The notes: generated by a model from the sequence alone, not told the origin. Positions 31,471-43,725 are shown, counted from the first letter of the stretch. The stretch is 56,326 nucleotides of DNA from Bradyrhizobium sp. SZCCT0231 (GCF_018130245.1 NZ_JAFCKP010000027.1:1-56326); one strand, 5' to 3'. Numbers and translations are program-made.

Positions 31471-33021
31471 ATGTACACTGGTCACCACGCCCGCCTGCGC
31501 CCGCTGCAGCCCGCGTTCATCATGGCGGGGACCGGAGAGGCCGTCACCTATCGCGAGCTGGAGGCGCGCAGCAATCGCCTGGCGCAGCTGTTCCGCAAGC
31601 AGGGCTTGAAGCGGCTCGATCACTACTCGATCTTCATGGAGAACAATTCGCGCTATCTCGAGTCCTGCGGTGCGGGCGAGCGGTCCGGGCTTTACTACAC
31701 CTGCATCAACTCCTTCCTGACGCCGGACGAGCTTGCCTATCTCCTCGTCAACAGCCAGTCGAAGATCCTGATCACGTCGGTCGCCAAGCTCGACATCGCG
31801 CGCGAGGCGATCCAGGCCTGCCCCGACGTCAAGCTCTGCATCGTCGCCGATGGCCCGGGTGAGAGCGAGCGTATCGTCGGGCTTGCCGACGAGACCGCTG
31901 ACTTGCCGACAACGCCGCTTCCCGATGAATGGCTCGGCACCGCCATGCTCTATTCGTCCGGCACGACGGGACGGCCAAAGGGCATCTTGCGGCCGCTGCC
32001 GGAGGAGGCGCCGAAGCACAATCTGCCGCTGTTCGATTTCCTGACCAAGCTTTGGCACTACCGGGAAGGCATGGTCTATCTATCGCCGGCGCCGCTCTAT
32101 CACTCCGCGCCGCAGGCCGCCGTGAACCTCACGATCCGCATGGGCGGCACCGTGATCATCATGGAGAGTTTCGATCCCGAGCGTTACCTCCAGCTCGTCG
32201 AGCAATGGGGCATCACCCACACGCAACTGGTGCCGACGATGTTCTCGCGCATGCTGAAGTTGCCGGAGGAGGTGCGCAATCGCTACGATCTGTCGTCGCT
32301 GGAGATCGCGATCCATGCCGCCGCGCCCTGCCCGGCCCTGGTCAAGGACGACATGATCAGATGGTGGGGCCCGATCATCCACGAATATTACGGCGCGACC
32401 GAAGGCCTCGGCTTCACCGCCTGCAACAGCGAGGAATGGCTCAGCCATCGCGGCACCGTCGGCAAGGTGCTGCTCGGCGATCTCCATATTCTCGACGAGA
32501 ACATGCGGGAGTGCCCGACCGGCACGCCCGGCCAAGTCTGGTTCAAGACCGCCTCGCCGTTCGAATATTTCAACGACCCCGAGAAGACCCGGGAAGCGCG
32601 CTCGTCCGACGGCAGCATGAGCACGGTCGGCGACGTCGGCTATGTCGACAAGGACCGCTTCCTGTACCTCACCGACCGCGCGACCTTCATGATCATCTCC
32701 GGCGGGGTGAACATCTATCCGCAGGAGTGCGAGAATCTGCTGATCACCCACCCGAAGGTCGCGGACGCCGCGGTGTTCGGCGTGCCCAATGCCGATCTCG
32801 GCGAGGAGGTGAAGGCGGTGGTGCAACCGATGCCGGGCGTGGTACCGGGGCCGGCTCTCGCCGAAGAGCTGATCGCGTTCTGCGCAAGATCGCTGTCGCG
32901 GCAGAAGGTGCCGCGCTCGGTCGATTTCGAGAAGGAATTGCCGCGGCTGCCGACAGGGAAGCTGTACAAGCGGCTGCTCAGGGACCGGTATTGGGGGAAC
33001 AAGCCGTCGCGGATCGTGTGA
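31471..33021 (+). CDS. AMP-dependent acyl-CoA synthetase
   Basis: A 516-residue member of the ANL adenylating family, which activates a carboxylic acid with ATP and joins it to CoA. The phosphate loop is YSSGTTGRPKGI near residue 155. The adenine-binding YYGATEG is near residue 303. The A8 hinge has DRATFMIISGGVNIYPQECE near residue 402. The catalytic lysine is in LPTGKLYKR near residue 495. The ribosome site GGAGG is 5 nt from the ATG. Following an alcohol dehydrogenase, it could activate the acid made from an alcohol or ring-cleavage product. Substrate unknown. Confidence 0.9.
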   Translation: MYTGHHARLRPLQPAFIMAGTGEAVTYRELEARSNRLAQLFRKQGLKRLDHYSIFMENNSRYLESCGAGERSGLYYTCINSFLTPDELAYLLVNSQSKILITSVAKLDIAREAIQACPDVKLCIVADGPGESERIVGLADETADLPTTPLPDEWLGTAMLYSSGTTGRPKGILRPLPEEAPKHNLPLFDFLTKLWHYREGMVYLSPAPLYHSAPQAAVNLTIRMGGTVIIMESFDPERYLQLVEQWGITHTQLVPTMFSRMLKLPEEVRNRYDLSSLEIAIHAAAPCPALVKDDMIRWWGPIIHEYYGATEGLGFTACNSEEWLSHRGTVGKVLLGDLHILDENMRECPTGTPGQVWFKTASPFEYFNDPEKTREARSSDGSMSTVGDVGYVDKDRFLYLTDRATFMIISGGVNIYPQECENLLITHPKVADAAVFGVPNADLGEEVKAVVQPMPGVVPGPALAEELIAFCARSLSRQKVPRSVDFEKELPRLPTGKLYKRLLRDRYWGNKPSRIV

Positions 33022-33045
33022 GAGGGGCGTAGCCGCAAACACCGC

Positions 33046-33202
33046 TGTCGTCCCGGACAAGCGTAAGCGCTGATCCGGGACCCATACTCCCAGGGAGGAG
33101 TTGCGGCGCAAACTGGCAACTCCGAGTCTCCGCCAAACGTCTTCCTGTGGTTATGGGTCCCGGATCTGCACGCGCTTAGGGCGCGTTTGTCCGGGACGAC
33201 GG
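33046..33202. repeat. Dispersed palindromic repeat, class C (copy 5, complete)
   Basis: A complete about 157-bp copy like the one at 23907-24063, with outer arms TGTCGTCCCGGACAAGCG and TTTGTCCGGGACGACGGC. It begins 25 nt after the synthetase stop. The following stretch, 33203-33400, holds the leader of the peptide transporter operon; no convincing promoter was found. Confidence 0.85.
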
Positions 33203-33400
33203 CGGAGTGCTTGAGGCGCAGCGAGACATCTCAGTTCCGCACCTCTTCGCACCTGCACTCTCGCATTGTGCGGGATAAACCCCGTGGCGATCCGTCATCC
33301 GAATTGTCGAGGGCGCAGCCTTGCGGGTTGCCTCGCTGCACGCGCCTCGCTATCGTCTGACAAACAGGCCGCAAAAGGCCGAGGTCCAGGGAGGATGAGC

Positions 33401-34999
33401 ATGCGGAGCGTGTGGGCGCTCGCCGCAATGGCGGCGCTATCTGTGCTGACGGCCTCAACCGCCACGCTCGCCGGCGAGCCCAAGCAGGGCGGTATCCTGC
33501 GGATGTATCACCGCGACAGTCCGGCCAACGCGTCCATCCTCGAGGGCGCGACCTATTCGATCAACATTCCCTTCATGGGGGTGTTCAACAATCTCCTGAT
33601 CTACGATCAGCACATCGCGCAGAACAGCCCCGATACGCTGAGGCCGGACCTCGCCGAAAGCTGGTCCTGGAGCAGCGACAACAAGAAACTGACATTCAAG
33701 CTTCGCCAGGGCGTCAAATGGCACGATGGCAAGCCGTTCACATCGGCCGACGTCAAGTGCACCTTCGATCTCCTGATGGGCAAGTCGCAGCAGAAGCTGC
33801 GGCAGAATCCGCGCAAGGCCTGGTACAACGAAGTCAACGAGGTCACGACGAGCGGCGAGCTCGAGGTGTCCTTCGACCTGAAGCGGCCGCAGCCCTCGCT
33901 GCTGGCGATGCTCGCGTCCGGTTACACGCCGATCTATCCCTGTCATGTCTCGCCGGCGGACATGCGCACCCATCCGATCGGAACCGGGCCGTTCAAGTTC
34001 GTCGAATTCAAGGCCAATGAATCGATCAAGCTGACGCGAAATCCGGACTATTGGAAGAAGGGCCTGCCCCATCTCGACGGCGTCGAGTACACGATCATCA
34101 CCAACCGCTCGACCGCGATTCTCGCTTTCGTCGCCGGCAAGTTCGACATGACCTTCCCGACGCACATCACGATCCCGCTCCTGAAGGACATCAAGTCGCA
34201 GGCGCCGAACGCGGTTTGCGTCGTCGAACCGACCAACGTTTCGACAAACATCATCGTCAATTCGACCTCCGCGCCGTTCGATAACATCGATATTCGCCGG
34301 GCCATGTCGCTCGCACTCGACCGCAAGGCCTTCGTCGACATCCTGTTCGAAGGCCAGGCCGATATCGGCGGCACCATGCTGCCGCCGCCTCAAGGCATCT
34401 GGGGCATGCCCAAGGACAAGCTGGAGACCATTCCAGGTTACGGCCGGGACGTGAAGGCAAACCGGGAGGAAGCCAAGAAGCTGATGCAGAAGGCGGGCTA
34501 CGGCCCCGACAAGCATCTCGCGGTGAAGGTCTCGACGCGCAATCTCGCCGAATATCGCGACCCCGCGGTGATCCTGATCGACCAGCTCAAGAGCATCTAT
34601 ATCGACGGCGAGCTCGACGTGGTGGAAACCGCGAACTGGTTTCCGAAGGTCGCGCGCAAGGACTACATGCTCGGCCTCAATCTGACCGGCAGTTCCGTCG
34701 ACGATCCCGACCAGTCCTTCTACGAGAACTATTCCTGCGGCTCGGAACGGAACTACACCAATTACTGCAACAGGGAGATCGAGAAGCTGGTCGACGTGCA
34801 GTCGCAGGAGACCGACGTCAGCAAGCGCAAGCCGCTGGTGTGGGATATCGACAAGAAGCTGCAGGAGGACGTCGCCCGCCCGATCATCTTCCATGCACGG
34901 GCCGGCACCTGCTGGCAGCCCTATGTCAAGGGCGTCACCATCATGTCGAACAGCTCCTACAACGGCTTCCGCTACGAGGATGTGTGGCTCGACAAGTAG
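33401..34999 (+). CDS. ABC transporter substrate-binding protein, family 5 (peptide type)
   Basis: A 532-residue periplasmic receptor of the DppA/OppA family. The signal peptide is about residues 1-23 (ATLAG), then EPKQGGILRMYH. Family features include DLAESWSWSSDNKKLTFKLR near residue 83, GVKWHDGKPFTSADV near residue 104 and IRRAMSLALDRKAFVDILF near residue 298. An AGGGAGG ribosome site immediately before ATG 33395 makes that codon unlikely, so ATG 33401 is chosen. It leads a five-gene importer operon. The ligand may be a peptide, nickel, opine or other small molecule. Confidence 0.92.
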   Translation: MRSVWALAAMAALSVLTASTATLAGEPKQGGILRMYHRDSPANASILEGATYSINIPFMGVFNNLLIYDQHIAQNSPDTLRPDLAESWSWSSDNKKLTFKLRQGVKWHDGKPFTSADVKCTFDLLMGKSQQKLRQNPRKAWYNEVNEVTTSGELEVSFDLKRPQPSLLAMLASGYTPIYPCHVSPADMRTHPIGTGPFKFVEFKANESIKLTRNPDYWKKGLPHLDGVEYTIITNRSTAILAFVAGKFDMTFPTHITIPLLKDIKSQAPNAVCVVEPTNVSTNIIVNSTSAPFDNIDIRRAMSLALDRKAFVDILFEGQADIGGTMLPPPQGIWGMPKDKLETIPGYGRDVKANREEAKKLMQKAGYGPDKHLAVKVSTRNLAEYRDPAVILIDQLKSIYIDGELDVVETANWFPKVARKDYMLGLNLTGSSVDDPDQSFYENYSCGSERNYTNYCNREIEKLVDVQSQETDVSKRKPLVWDIDKKLQEDVARPIIFHARAGTCWQPYVKGVTIMSNSSYNGFRYEDVWLDK

Positions 35000-35032
35000 C
35001 AGCCCGGGCTGACGACTTTAGGTTTTGGTTTT

Positions 35033-35104
35033 GAGCATGACCTTCTCGGAAAATCGCTGCGCACTTTGCGCTAACGCGGCCCTCCGGGTCCGGATCATGC
35101 TCTA
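35033..35104. repeat. GAGCATGA-type palindrome within the importer operon
   Basis: Outer arms GAGCATGA and TCATGCTC flank an imperfect stem with GGCCCTCCGGGTCC at its right side. It resembles the GAGCATGA palindromes widespread in Rhizobiales. It lies between the binding-protein gene and the first permease gene, where hairpins often protect the upstream message. Confidence 0.7.
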
Positions 35105-35125
35105 GCGGCTCGCGGAGCGCGATGC

Positions 35126-36073
35126 ATGTTTGCCTATCTGGTGCGGCGCTTGTTCCTGATGCTCGTGACCCTGTTCGGGATCTCGGTCGTCATCTTCTTC
35201 CTGCTGCGCATCGTGCCCGGCAACATCGTCGATATCCTGTTCGCCGCCGCCGGCTATGTCGATCCCGCCGACAAGGCCGAGCTCGAGAAGCAGCTCGGCA
35301 TCGACCAGCCGCTGGCGGTGCAATATCTGCACTGGATCGGTGGCCTGCTGCGTGGCGATTTCGGCTACTCCTATGTCTCGGAGAAACCGGCGCTGCAGGA
35401 GATCCTGCCGCGGATTCCGATCACGGCGCGGCTCGCCGGCCTCGCGCTGCTGTTCTCGGCGTCGATCGGCATTCCGCTCGGCGTCATCAGCGCGGTGAAG
35501 CAGGGCACAAGGCTCGACTACGTGCTTCGCGTCGTCAGCCTCAGCGGATTGTCGCTGCCCTCGTTCTGGCTCGGCCTTCTGATCCTCACCGCGTCGGTGG
35601 CGATGTTCGGGCAGATGCCGATCTTCAATCCGAATCCGAAGACATGGCTCGAGGCATTCGCAACCTACGCCGTGCCGGCCGCCGCCGTCGGCTTCCGCAG
35701 CGCGGCGCTGACCATGCGCATCACCCGCTCCTCGATGCTGGAGGTGCTGCGGCAGGACTATATCCGCACCGCGCGCGCCAAGGGCGCCTCCGATGCGGCG
35801 GTGAACTATCACCACGCGCTGAAGAACGCGATCCTGCCCGTGATAACCGTGATCGGCATCGAGGCGGCGTTCCTGATCGGCGGCCTGATCGTCACCGAGA
35901 CGGTGTTCAACATTCCCGGCGTCGCGCGCTTCCTGGTCGAGGCGATCCGCTGGCGGGACTATCCGATCGTGCAGAACCTCGTGATGTTCATTGCGGTCGT
36001 GGTGGTGTTCGCGAACTTCACGGTCGATATGCTCTACGCGGTGTTCGATCCGCGGATCAGGTACACGGATTAG
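35126..36073 (+). CDS. ABC transporter permease, DppB type
   Basis: A 315-residue inner-membrane subunit with about six helices. The N-terminus AYLVRRLFLMLVTLFGISVV is typical of DppB/OppB/NikB proteins. The cytoplasmic coupling helix EAA loop reads YIRTARAKGASDAAVNYHHA near residues 212-231, the site of contact with the ATPases. A conserved GGLIVTETVFNIPGVARFL lies near residue 253. It pairs with the next permease to form the channel. Position 35126 follows a GGAG ribosome site. Confidence 0.94.
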   Translation: MFAYLVRRLFLMLVTLFGISVVIFFLLRIVPGNIVDILFAAAGYVDPADKAELEKQLGIDQPLAVQYLHWIGGLLRGDFGYSYVSEKPALQEILPRIPITARLAGLALLFSASIGIPLGVISAVKQGTRLDYVLRVVSLSGLSLPSFWLGLLILTASVAMFGQMPIFNPNPKTWLEAFATYAVPAAAVGFRSAALTMRITRSSMLEVLRQDYIRTARAKGASDAAVNYHHALKNAILPVITVIGIEAAFLIGGLIVTETVFNIPGVARFLVEAIRWRDYPIVQNLVMFIAVVVVFANFTVDMLYAVFDPRIRYTD

Positions 36074-36082
36074 GAGATCAGC

Positions 36083-36976
36083 TTGGCCGCGATTGATTTC
36101 GACGTTGAGCTGAGGCGGGCCGGGGCGCATGCGACCGGCGGGTGGCGGCGCGTGTTGTTCATGGCGCAGCGGCATGTGCTGGGCGCGGCCGGGCTCGTCA
36201 TCATGACGGTGTTCGTGCTGACTGCGATCTTCGCCGGCTTCATTGCGCGCTATGATCCCCTCACGGTCGATTCCGCCCGCGCGCTGGCGCGCCCGAGCCT
36301 GGCGCACTGGATGGGCACCGATTCGTTCGGCCGCGACGTGTTCAGCCGCATCATCCACGGCGCGCGGATCTCGCTCGCGGTCGGGCTCGGTTCGACCGCA
36401 CTCGGCGGCACCATCGGCGTGATCGTCGGCCTCACCTCCGGCTATCTCTCGGGCTGGGTCGATCTCGTATTCCAGCGCGTCTCCGACGTCCTACAGGCGC
36501 TGCCGCTGCTGGTGCTGGCCCTGGTGATGACGGCGGCGCTCGGCCCCTCGCTGCCCAATGTGATCATCGCCATCGCCATTCCGCTGATCCCGACGGTCGC
36601 GCGCGTGATCCGCGCCAACACGCTGGCGCTGCGCGAGCAGCCGTTCGTGGAGGCCGCCAAGTCGATCGGCATGAGCGAGATGCGGATTGCGCTGCGCCAC
36701 GTGCTGCCGAACACGCTGGCCCCGCTGATCGTGCTGGCGACGGCACAGCTCGGCTCGACCATCCTCACCGAAGCCTCGCTGTCCTTCCTCGGCCTCGGCA
36801 TTCCCGAGCCCTATCCGTCATGGGGGCGCATGCTATCCGAATCCGCCGCCGAATATGTCCGTACCGCGCCGTGGCTCGTGATCTTCCCGGGTATCGCGAT
36901 CAGCCTCGCCGTGTTCGGCGCCAATTTGTTCGGCGACGCCCTGCGCGACATTCTGGATCCGAGGCAACGCGGCTGA
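36083..36976 (+). CDS. ABC transporter permease, DppC type
   Basis: A 297-residue inner-membrane subunit with about six helices. Family landmarks are [20 protein letters not shown] near residues 73-92 and the EAA loop [20 protein letters not shown] near residues 190-209. It ends with [19 protein letters not shown], the classic DppC C-terminus. The start appears to be TTG after AGGAG. Its stop overlaps the first ATPase ATG by 1 nt (TGATG), giving coupled translation. Confidence 0.93.
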   Translation: MAAIDFDVELRRAGAHATGGWRRVLFMAQRHVLGAAGLVIMTVFVLTAIFAGFIARYDPLTVDSARALARPSLAHWMGTDSFGRDVFSRIIHGARISLAVGLGSTALGGTIGVIVGLTSGYLSGWVDLVFQRVSDVLQALPLLVLALVMTAALGPSLPNVIIAIAIPLIPTVARVIRANTLALREQPFVEAAKSIGMSEMRIALRHVLPNTLAPLIVLATAQLGSTILTEASLSFLGLGIPEPYPSWGRMLSESAAEYVRTAPWLVIFPGIAISLAVFGANLFGDALRDILDPRQRG

Positions 36977-37983
36977 TGGCGGACAAATCCGATCTCGTGC
37001 TCGATGTGAAGAACCTGAAGACGGTGTTCTTCACCAATTCCGGCCTGTTCAAAGCTGTCGACGACCTCTCGTTCAGCGTGAAGCGCGGCGAGACGCTGGC
37101 GATCGTCGGCGAATCCGGCTGCGGCAAGAGCGTGACCGCGCTGTCGCTGATGCGGCTGGTGCCCGATCCGCCCGGCCGCATCGTCGGCGGCTCCGTCTCG
37201 CTCGAAGGCACCGACCTGCTGGCGCTGGATGAAGCGCAGATGCGCGCGGTCAGGGGCAACCGCATCTCCATGATCTTCCAGGAGCCGATGACCTCGCTCA
37301 ATCCAGTGATGCGGATCGGCGACCAGATCGTCGAGGCCGTGCGGCTGCACCGGAACATCTCGTCGAAAGAGGCGCAAGGCATCGCGGTCGAGATGCTGCG
37401 GCTGGTGCGCATCCCGGAGCCGGCGCGGCGCGCGCGTGAGTACCCGCACCAGCTGTCCGGCGGCATGCGGCAGCGCGCGATGATCGCGATGGCGCTGGCC
37501 TGCCGGCCGGCGCTATTGATCGCGGACGAGCCGACCACGGCGCTCGACGTCACCATCCAGGCGCAGATCCTGGCGCTGATCCTCGATCTTCAGAAAGAGC
37601 TCGGCACCGGGCTCGTGCTGATCACGCATGATCTCGGCGTCGTCGCGCAGACCGCGCAGCGCGTGATCGTGATGTATGCGGGGCGAAAGGTCGAGGAGGC
37701 CAGCGTCGAAGCGCTGTTCGCTTCGCCGAAGCATCCCTATACGCGCGGGCTGATGGCCTCGATCCCGGCCGTCCCCGCATCCGGTGTCCCTGCGCAGGCG
37801 CGGCTGAACGAAATCCCCGGCACGGTGCCCTCGCTGGTGCGGCTGCCGAAGGGCTGCGCGTTCGCGCCGCGCTGCAAGCTCGCCATCAAGCGTTGCGAGG
37901 CCGAATATCCACCGCTGGCGGACTGGGGCGGCGGCCATCTCGCCGCCTGCTGGCGCGCGGAAGAAGTCGCGGAGGTGGCATGA
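36976..37983 (+). CDS. ABC transporter ATP-binding protein, DppD type
   Basis: A 335-residue ATPase. Walker A is GESGCGKS near residue 45, the signature is [17 protein letters not shown] near residue 160 and Walker B is [14 protein letters not shown] near residue 179. The H-loop is in [11 protein letters not shown]. The C-terminal oligopeptide extension has cysteines in [18 protein letters not shown] (about 295-312), the typical region that binds an iron-sulfur cluster in several Dpp/Opp ATPases. It overlaps dppC-like by 1 nt and the next ATPase by 4 nt. Confidence 0.95.
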   Translation: MADKSDLVLDVKNLKTVFFTNSGLFKAVDDLSFSVKRGETLAIVGESGCGKSVTALSLMRLVPDPPGRIVGGSVSLEGTDLLALDEAQMRAVRGNRISMIFQEPMTSLNPVMRIGDQIVEAVRLHRNISSKEAQGIAVEMLRLVRIPEPARRAREYPHQLSGGMRQRAMIAMALACRPALLIADEPTTALDVTIQAQILALILDLQKELGTGLVLITHDLGVVAQTAQRVIVMYAGRKVEEASVEALFASPKHPYTRGLMASIPAVPASGVPAQARLNEIPGTVPSLVRLPKGCAFAPRCKLAIKRCEAEYPPLADWGGGHLAACWRAEEVAEVA

Positions 37984-38966
37984 CCGAGGCGCTGCTCGAA
38001 GTCACTGACCTCAAAAAGCACTACCCCGTGCGCGCCGGCGTGTTGCGCCGGCAGATCGGCACTGTGCATGCGGTCGACGGCGTCTCGTTTGCGCTTGGAA
38101 CCGGCGAGACATTGGGGCTCGTCGGCGAATCCGGCTGCGGCAAGTCCACGGTGGCGCGCAGCGTGCTGCGACTGGTCGAGCCGACCTCGGGCCAGATCCG
38201 TCTCGATGGTGAGGACATCACCCATCTGTCCAAGACGGCACTGCGGCCGCACCGCCGTTCGATGCAGATCGTGTTCCAGGACCCGTTTGCCTCGCTCAAC
38301 CCGCGCATGACCGCGGGCGACATCGTCGGCGAACCACTCGCCGTGCACGGGCTCGCCACAGGCAAGGCGCTCGAGACACGGGTCGCAAGACTGTTCGAGC
38401 AGGTGGGGTTGCGGCCCGACCAGATGGGCAATTTCCCGCATCAGTTCTCCGGCGGCCAGCGCCAGCGCATCTGCATCGCACGCGCGCTGGCGCTGGAGCC
38501 GCGCCTGATCGTCTGCGACGAGCCGGTGTCTGCACTCGATGTCTCGATCCAGGCGCAGGTGATCAACCTGTTGATCGACCTGCAGCGCCAACACGGCTTT
38601 TCCTATCTCTTCATCGCCCACGATCTCGCCGTGGTCGCCCATATCAGCCACCGCGTCGCCGTGATGTATCTCGGCCGCATCGTCGAGATTGCCGGCAAGG
38701 ACGAGCTGTTCCGCAATCCCAGACATCCCTATACGCAGGCCCTGCTTGCCTCGGTGCCGATTGCCAATCCGCTGGCGAAGAAGCTCGCGCCGCTGGTCGA
38801 CGGCGATGTGCCAAGCCCGGTCAACCCGCCCTCAGGCTGCGCATTTCACACCCGCTGCCGGTATGCGATGGATCGGTGCAAGACGGAACGGCCGGCGCTG
38901 ATGGATGCCGGTGATGGGCATCAGGTGGCGTGCCTGCTGAACGAGGGGACGGGGCGAAGCCAATAG
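37980..38966 (+). CDS. ABC transporter ATP-binding protein, DppF type
   Basis: A 328-residue second ATPase of the importer. The usual [20 protein letters not shown] start (residues 12-31) is typical of DppF/OppF. Walker A is GESGCGKST near residue 48, the signature is [16 protein letters not shown] near residue 156 and Walker B is [14 protein letters not shown] near residue 175. The cysteine-rich C-terminal region contains [16 protein letters not shown] near residue 283. It completes a five-gene importer with binding protein, two permeases and two ATPases. A short GC hairpin with CCCCGCCCCTTGTCGGGG follows at about 38979. Confidence 0.95.
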   Translation: MTEALLEVTDLKKHYPVRAGVLRRQIGTVHAVDGVSFALGTGETLGLVGESGCGKSTVARSVLRLVEPTSGQIRLDGEDITHLSKTALRPHRRSMQIVFQDPFASLNPRMTAGDIVGEPLAVHGLATGKALETRVARLFEQVGLRPDQMGNFPHQFSGGQRQRICIARALALEPRLIVCDEPVSALDVSIQAQVINLLIDLQRQHGFSYLFIAHDLAVVAHISHRVAVMYLGRIVEIAGKDELFRNPRHPYTQALLASVPIANPLAKKLAPLVDGDVPSPVNPPSGCAFHTRCRYAMDRCKTERPALMDAGDGHQVACLLNEGTGRSQ

Positions 38967-38978
38967 CTCCGCTATCGT

Positions 38979-38999
38979 CCCCGCCCCTTGTCGGGGCGG
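38979..38999. terminator. Short GC-rich hairpin after the importer operon
   Basis: CCCCGCCCC / GGGGCGG with a short TTGTC-containing loop, 12 nt after the last importer gene. It resembles the right arm seen in class C copy 1. No T-run follows. Confidence 0.45.
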
Positions 39000-39024
39000 A
39001 GTTTGAGGCAGCATCTCGCCCCAT

Positions 39025-39053
39025 CGTCATTGCGAGCGCAGCGAAGCAATCCA
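39025..39053. repeat. Class E repeat, half copy
   Basis: CGTCATTGCGAGCGCAGCGA then AGCAATCCA. This is one arm of the element seen complete at 42759-42843; its partner arm is absent here. Confidence 0.6.
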
Positions 39054-39058
39054 GTGCC

Positions 39059-39145
39059 GTAGGGTGGGCAAAGCGAAGCGTGCCCACCATCCCGCGTACG
39101 ATCGACATTCGTGGGCACGGCGCTATGCGCCTTTGCCCACCCTAC
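39059..39145. repeat. Dispersed palindromic repeat, class A (copy 3)
   Basis: Full copy with GTAGGGTGGGCAAAG and CTTTGCCCACCCTAC outer arms, ending 9 nt beyond (3' of) the stop codon of the leftward carboxylase gene. It lies in the gap between two convergent operons. Confidence 0.85.
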
Positions 39146-39154
39146 GATACCTTG

Positions 39155-41127
<1,973 letters not shown>

Positions 41128-41131
<4 letters not shown>

Positions 41132-42744
41132 GGGCGGGCCACCGAGAACTGCATGCGCTGAGGCGTGCGCGCATCGCCCTCGCGGCAGATCGCGAGCACC
41201 TCGGACAGCACCGCTCGGGTGTCGCGCGGATCGATCACGCCGTCGTCGAGCACGCGCGCGCTGGTGGAGAACACGTCCATCTGGCCGTCGAACACGCCGA
41301 TGATCTCAGCCTTCATCGCCTCCAGCCTGTCCCTCTCGATCGGCCTGCCGCGGCGCGCGGCGGCGGCCTCGGTCACGATCGCCATGGTCTCGGCGGCCTG
41401 CTCGCCACCCATCACAGCGGTCTTGGCATTGGGCCAGGAGAAGCAGAAGCGCGGATGGAAGCCGCGGCCGCACATGCCGTAATTGCCGGCGCCGAACGAG
41501 GCGCCGCAATAAATGGTGATCTGCGGCACCGTCGCCGAGGTCACCGCCTGGATCATCTTCGAGCCGTGCTTGATCATGCCGGCTTCTTCATAGGCCTTGC
41601 CGACCATGTAGCCGGTGGTGTTGTTGAGATAGAGCAGCGGCGTGCGGGTCTGGCAGCAGGCCTGGATGAAATGCGTGGCCTTGTTGGCGCCGGCGGGATC
41701 GAGCGGGCCGTTGTTGGTGATGATGCCGATCGCCTGACCCTCGATGCGGGCATGGCCGCAAACGGTGGCCGGGCCGTAATTCGGCGCCATCTCGGTGAAG
41801 TCGGAATCATCGACGATGCGCGCGATCACTTGGCGCATGTCGACGGGACGCTTGTGGTCCATCGGCATGATGCCGAGCAGCTCGTCCTGGTCGTAGCGCG
41901 GCGGCTTGAATTGCGCCGACGCTTTGCCCGGCCGCTCCCATTCCATCGCCGCCATGATCTCGCGGGCGATGCGGAGCGCGTCGCGATCGTCCTCGGCGAG
42001 ATAATCGCCGAGGCCGGAGATTTGCGTATGCATCTCGGCGCCGCCGAGCTCCTCCTCGGTCGCGACCTCGCCGGTCGCGGCCTTCAACAGCGGCGGCCCC
42101 GCGAGGAACGCACGGGTGCGGCCGCGCACCATGACGATGTAGTCGGACAGGCCGGTCTGATAGGCACCGCCCGCAGTGGAGGAGCCGTGCGTGACGGTCA
42201 CGACGGGAAGGCCTGCGGCCGAGAGCCGGGCGAGGTTGCGAAAGATGTTGCCGCCGCGGACAAAGTCCTCGACGCGGTAGCGCAGCAAATTGGCGCCGGC
42301 ACTTTCGACCAGCTGGATGTAAGGCAGCTTGTTCTCCAGCGCGAGCTCCTGCACCCGCAGCGTCTTGTCGAGGCCGTAGGGCTGCAACGCGCCGGCATCG
42401 ATGCCGGAATCGCTGGCGCTGACCATGCAGCGGATGCCCGAGACGAAGCCGATGCCGGCGATGACGCCGCCACCGGGGACGCTCTTGTTCGCATCCGGCA
42501 CGTCGAACATGTAGCCGGCGAGCGTCGACAGTTCGATGAAGGGCGCCCCGGGATCGAGCACCAGCGCGACGCGCTCGCGCGGCAGCAATTGGCCGCGCTT
42601 GTGGAAGCGATCCTTGGCCGCAGCCGATGCCGCGCGCGTGCGCTCTTCGAGCGCGCGCATGCGGCCGATCAGCGCGAGCATGCCGTCGCGGTTGGCGTGG
42701 TAGGCGACGCTGCCGGGGGAAATGGTGTTTTCGATGACAGACAT
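41128..42744 (-). CDS. Acyl-CoA carboxylase beta subunit (carboxyltransferase)
   Basis: A 538-residue carboxyltransferase that moves carboxyl from biotin to an acyl-CoA. The N-domain has VESAGANLLRYRVEDF and SSTAGGAYQTGLSDYIVMV; GGAEMHTQISGLGDYLAEDD closes it. The C-domain has LYLNNTTGYMVGKAYEEAG and CGASFGAGNYGMCGRGFHPR. The FGAGNYGMCGR segment and length resemble 3-methylcrotonyl-CoA and geranyl-CoA carboxylases more than propionyl-CoA carboxylase. ATG 42744 is favoured; an upstream in-frame ATG at 42801 would read through a class E repeat. Leucine or terpenoid catabolism is plausible. Confidence 0.92.
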
Positions 42745-42758
42745 GACTTGATCCTGCT

Positions 42759-42843
42759 CGTCATTGCGAGGAGCGAAGCGACGAAGCAATCCAGACTGCA
42801 TCCGCGGAGAGATTCTGGATTGCTTCGCTTCGCTCGCAATGAC
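42759..42843. repeat. Dispersed palindromic repeat, class E (complete)
   Basis: Arms CGTCATTGCGAG and CTCGCAATGACG enclose AAGCAATCCAGA / TCTGGATTGCTT. It lies between the carboxylase beta gene and the upstream BKACE gene on the same strand, and may process or weaken read-through into the carboxylase genes. Confidence 0.8.
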
Positions 42844-42858
42844 GGGTGAGGCGATACC

Positions 42859-43725
42859 TTACCTGTTCGTCCCAAAGATCTTCCGCGCCTCGGCTGGAGA
42901 CGCGATCTCGCGGCCGGCACGCCTTGCGCAGGCGGCGACCGCCTCGATCAGCTGGCCGTTCGAGGTGACCTTCGTGCCGTCGGCGAGGTAGAACGTATCC
43001 TCCAGCCCGGTGCGCAAGTGGCCGCCGAGCTCGGCGCAGCGCTGGTGCAGCGGCCAGATCTCTTCGCGGCCGATGGCGGTGACCTGCCAATGCGCCTCGG
43101 GGCGCTTCAGCTTGATCAGGATCGGCAGCAGCTCGGGATCAGCAGGCATACCGGAAGCGACACCCATGACGAAATTGTATTCGAGCGGCCCCTTATACAT
43201 GCCGACCTGGCGATACATGCCGACGCAGCGGACGATGCCGACGTCGAAGCATTCGAACTCGGGGATGGTGCCGACTGCGTTCATGACGTCGAGATAGTCC
43301 TTCACCTTCTCGACCGCGTTGTCGAACATCATCGGCGGCCAGGCCCAGCTGTTGTCGGCCTTCACTTTCAGATAATTCAGCGAGCCGGCGTTGCAGGCGG
43401 CGATCTCCGGCCTGGTCTCGCGGATGCAGTCGAGCGCGCCTGAGTAGTTCGGGCCGGAAACGCCCGAGGTGTGATTGATGATGACACCGGGACAGGCGTC
43501 GCGGATCGCCTGCTGGATCTCCTTGCTGACTGCGACCTCCCAGGATGGCAAATGCCCCTTGTTCGGCGCCTGCTGGCGCAGATGGATGTGCATGATGGAT
43601 GCGCCGGCATCGAACGCAGCCTTGGCCTCGCGCGCCATCTGCTCGGGCGTCACGGGCACGTTGTGCTGCTTCGGGTCGGTGAGCACGCCGTTCAGCGCGC
43701 AGGTGATGACGGCCTTGTCGCTCAT
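42859..43725 (-). CDS. BKACE family (beta-keto acid cleavage enzyme, DUF849)
   Basis: A 288-residue zinc-dependent enzyme of the 3-keto-5-aminohexanoate cleavage family. These proteins condense a beta-keto acid with acetyl-CoA to give acetoacetate and a CoA ester. CALNGVLTDPKQHNVPVTPE near residues 8-27 is the family start, SIMHIHLRQQAPNKG near 46 carries the zinc-binding histidines, and NHTSGVSG near 88 the substrate loop. Length fits the family. ATG 43725 gives the standard start; a GTG at 43743 is also open. Beside acyl-CoA carboxylase genes it suggests catabolism through beta-keto intermediates. Confidence 0.92.
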   Translation of the reverse strand: MSDKAVITCALNGVLTDPKQHNVPVTPEQMAREAKAAFDAGASIMHIHLRQQAPNKGHLPSWEVAVSKEIQQAIRDACPGVIINHTSGVSGPNYSGALDCIRETRPEIAACNAGSLNYLKVKADNSWAWPPMMFDNAVEKVKDYLDVMNAVGTIPEFECFDVGIVRCVGMYRQVGMYKGPLEYNFVMGVASGMPADPELLPILIKLKRPEAHWQVTAIGREEIWPLHQRCAELGGHLRTGLEDTFYLADGTKVTSNGQLIEAVAACARRAGREIASPAEARKIFGTNR

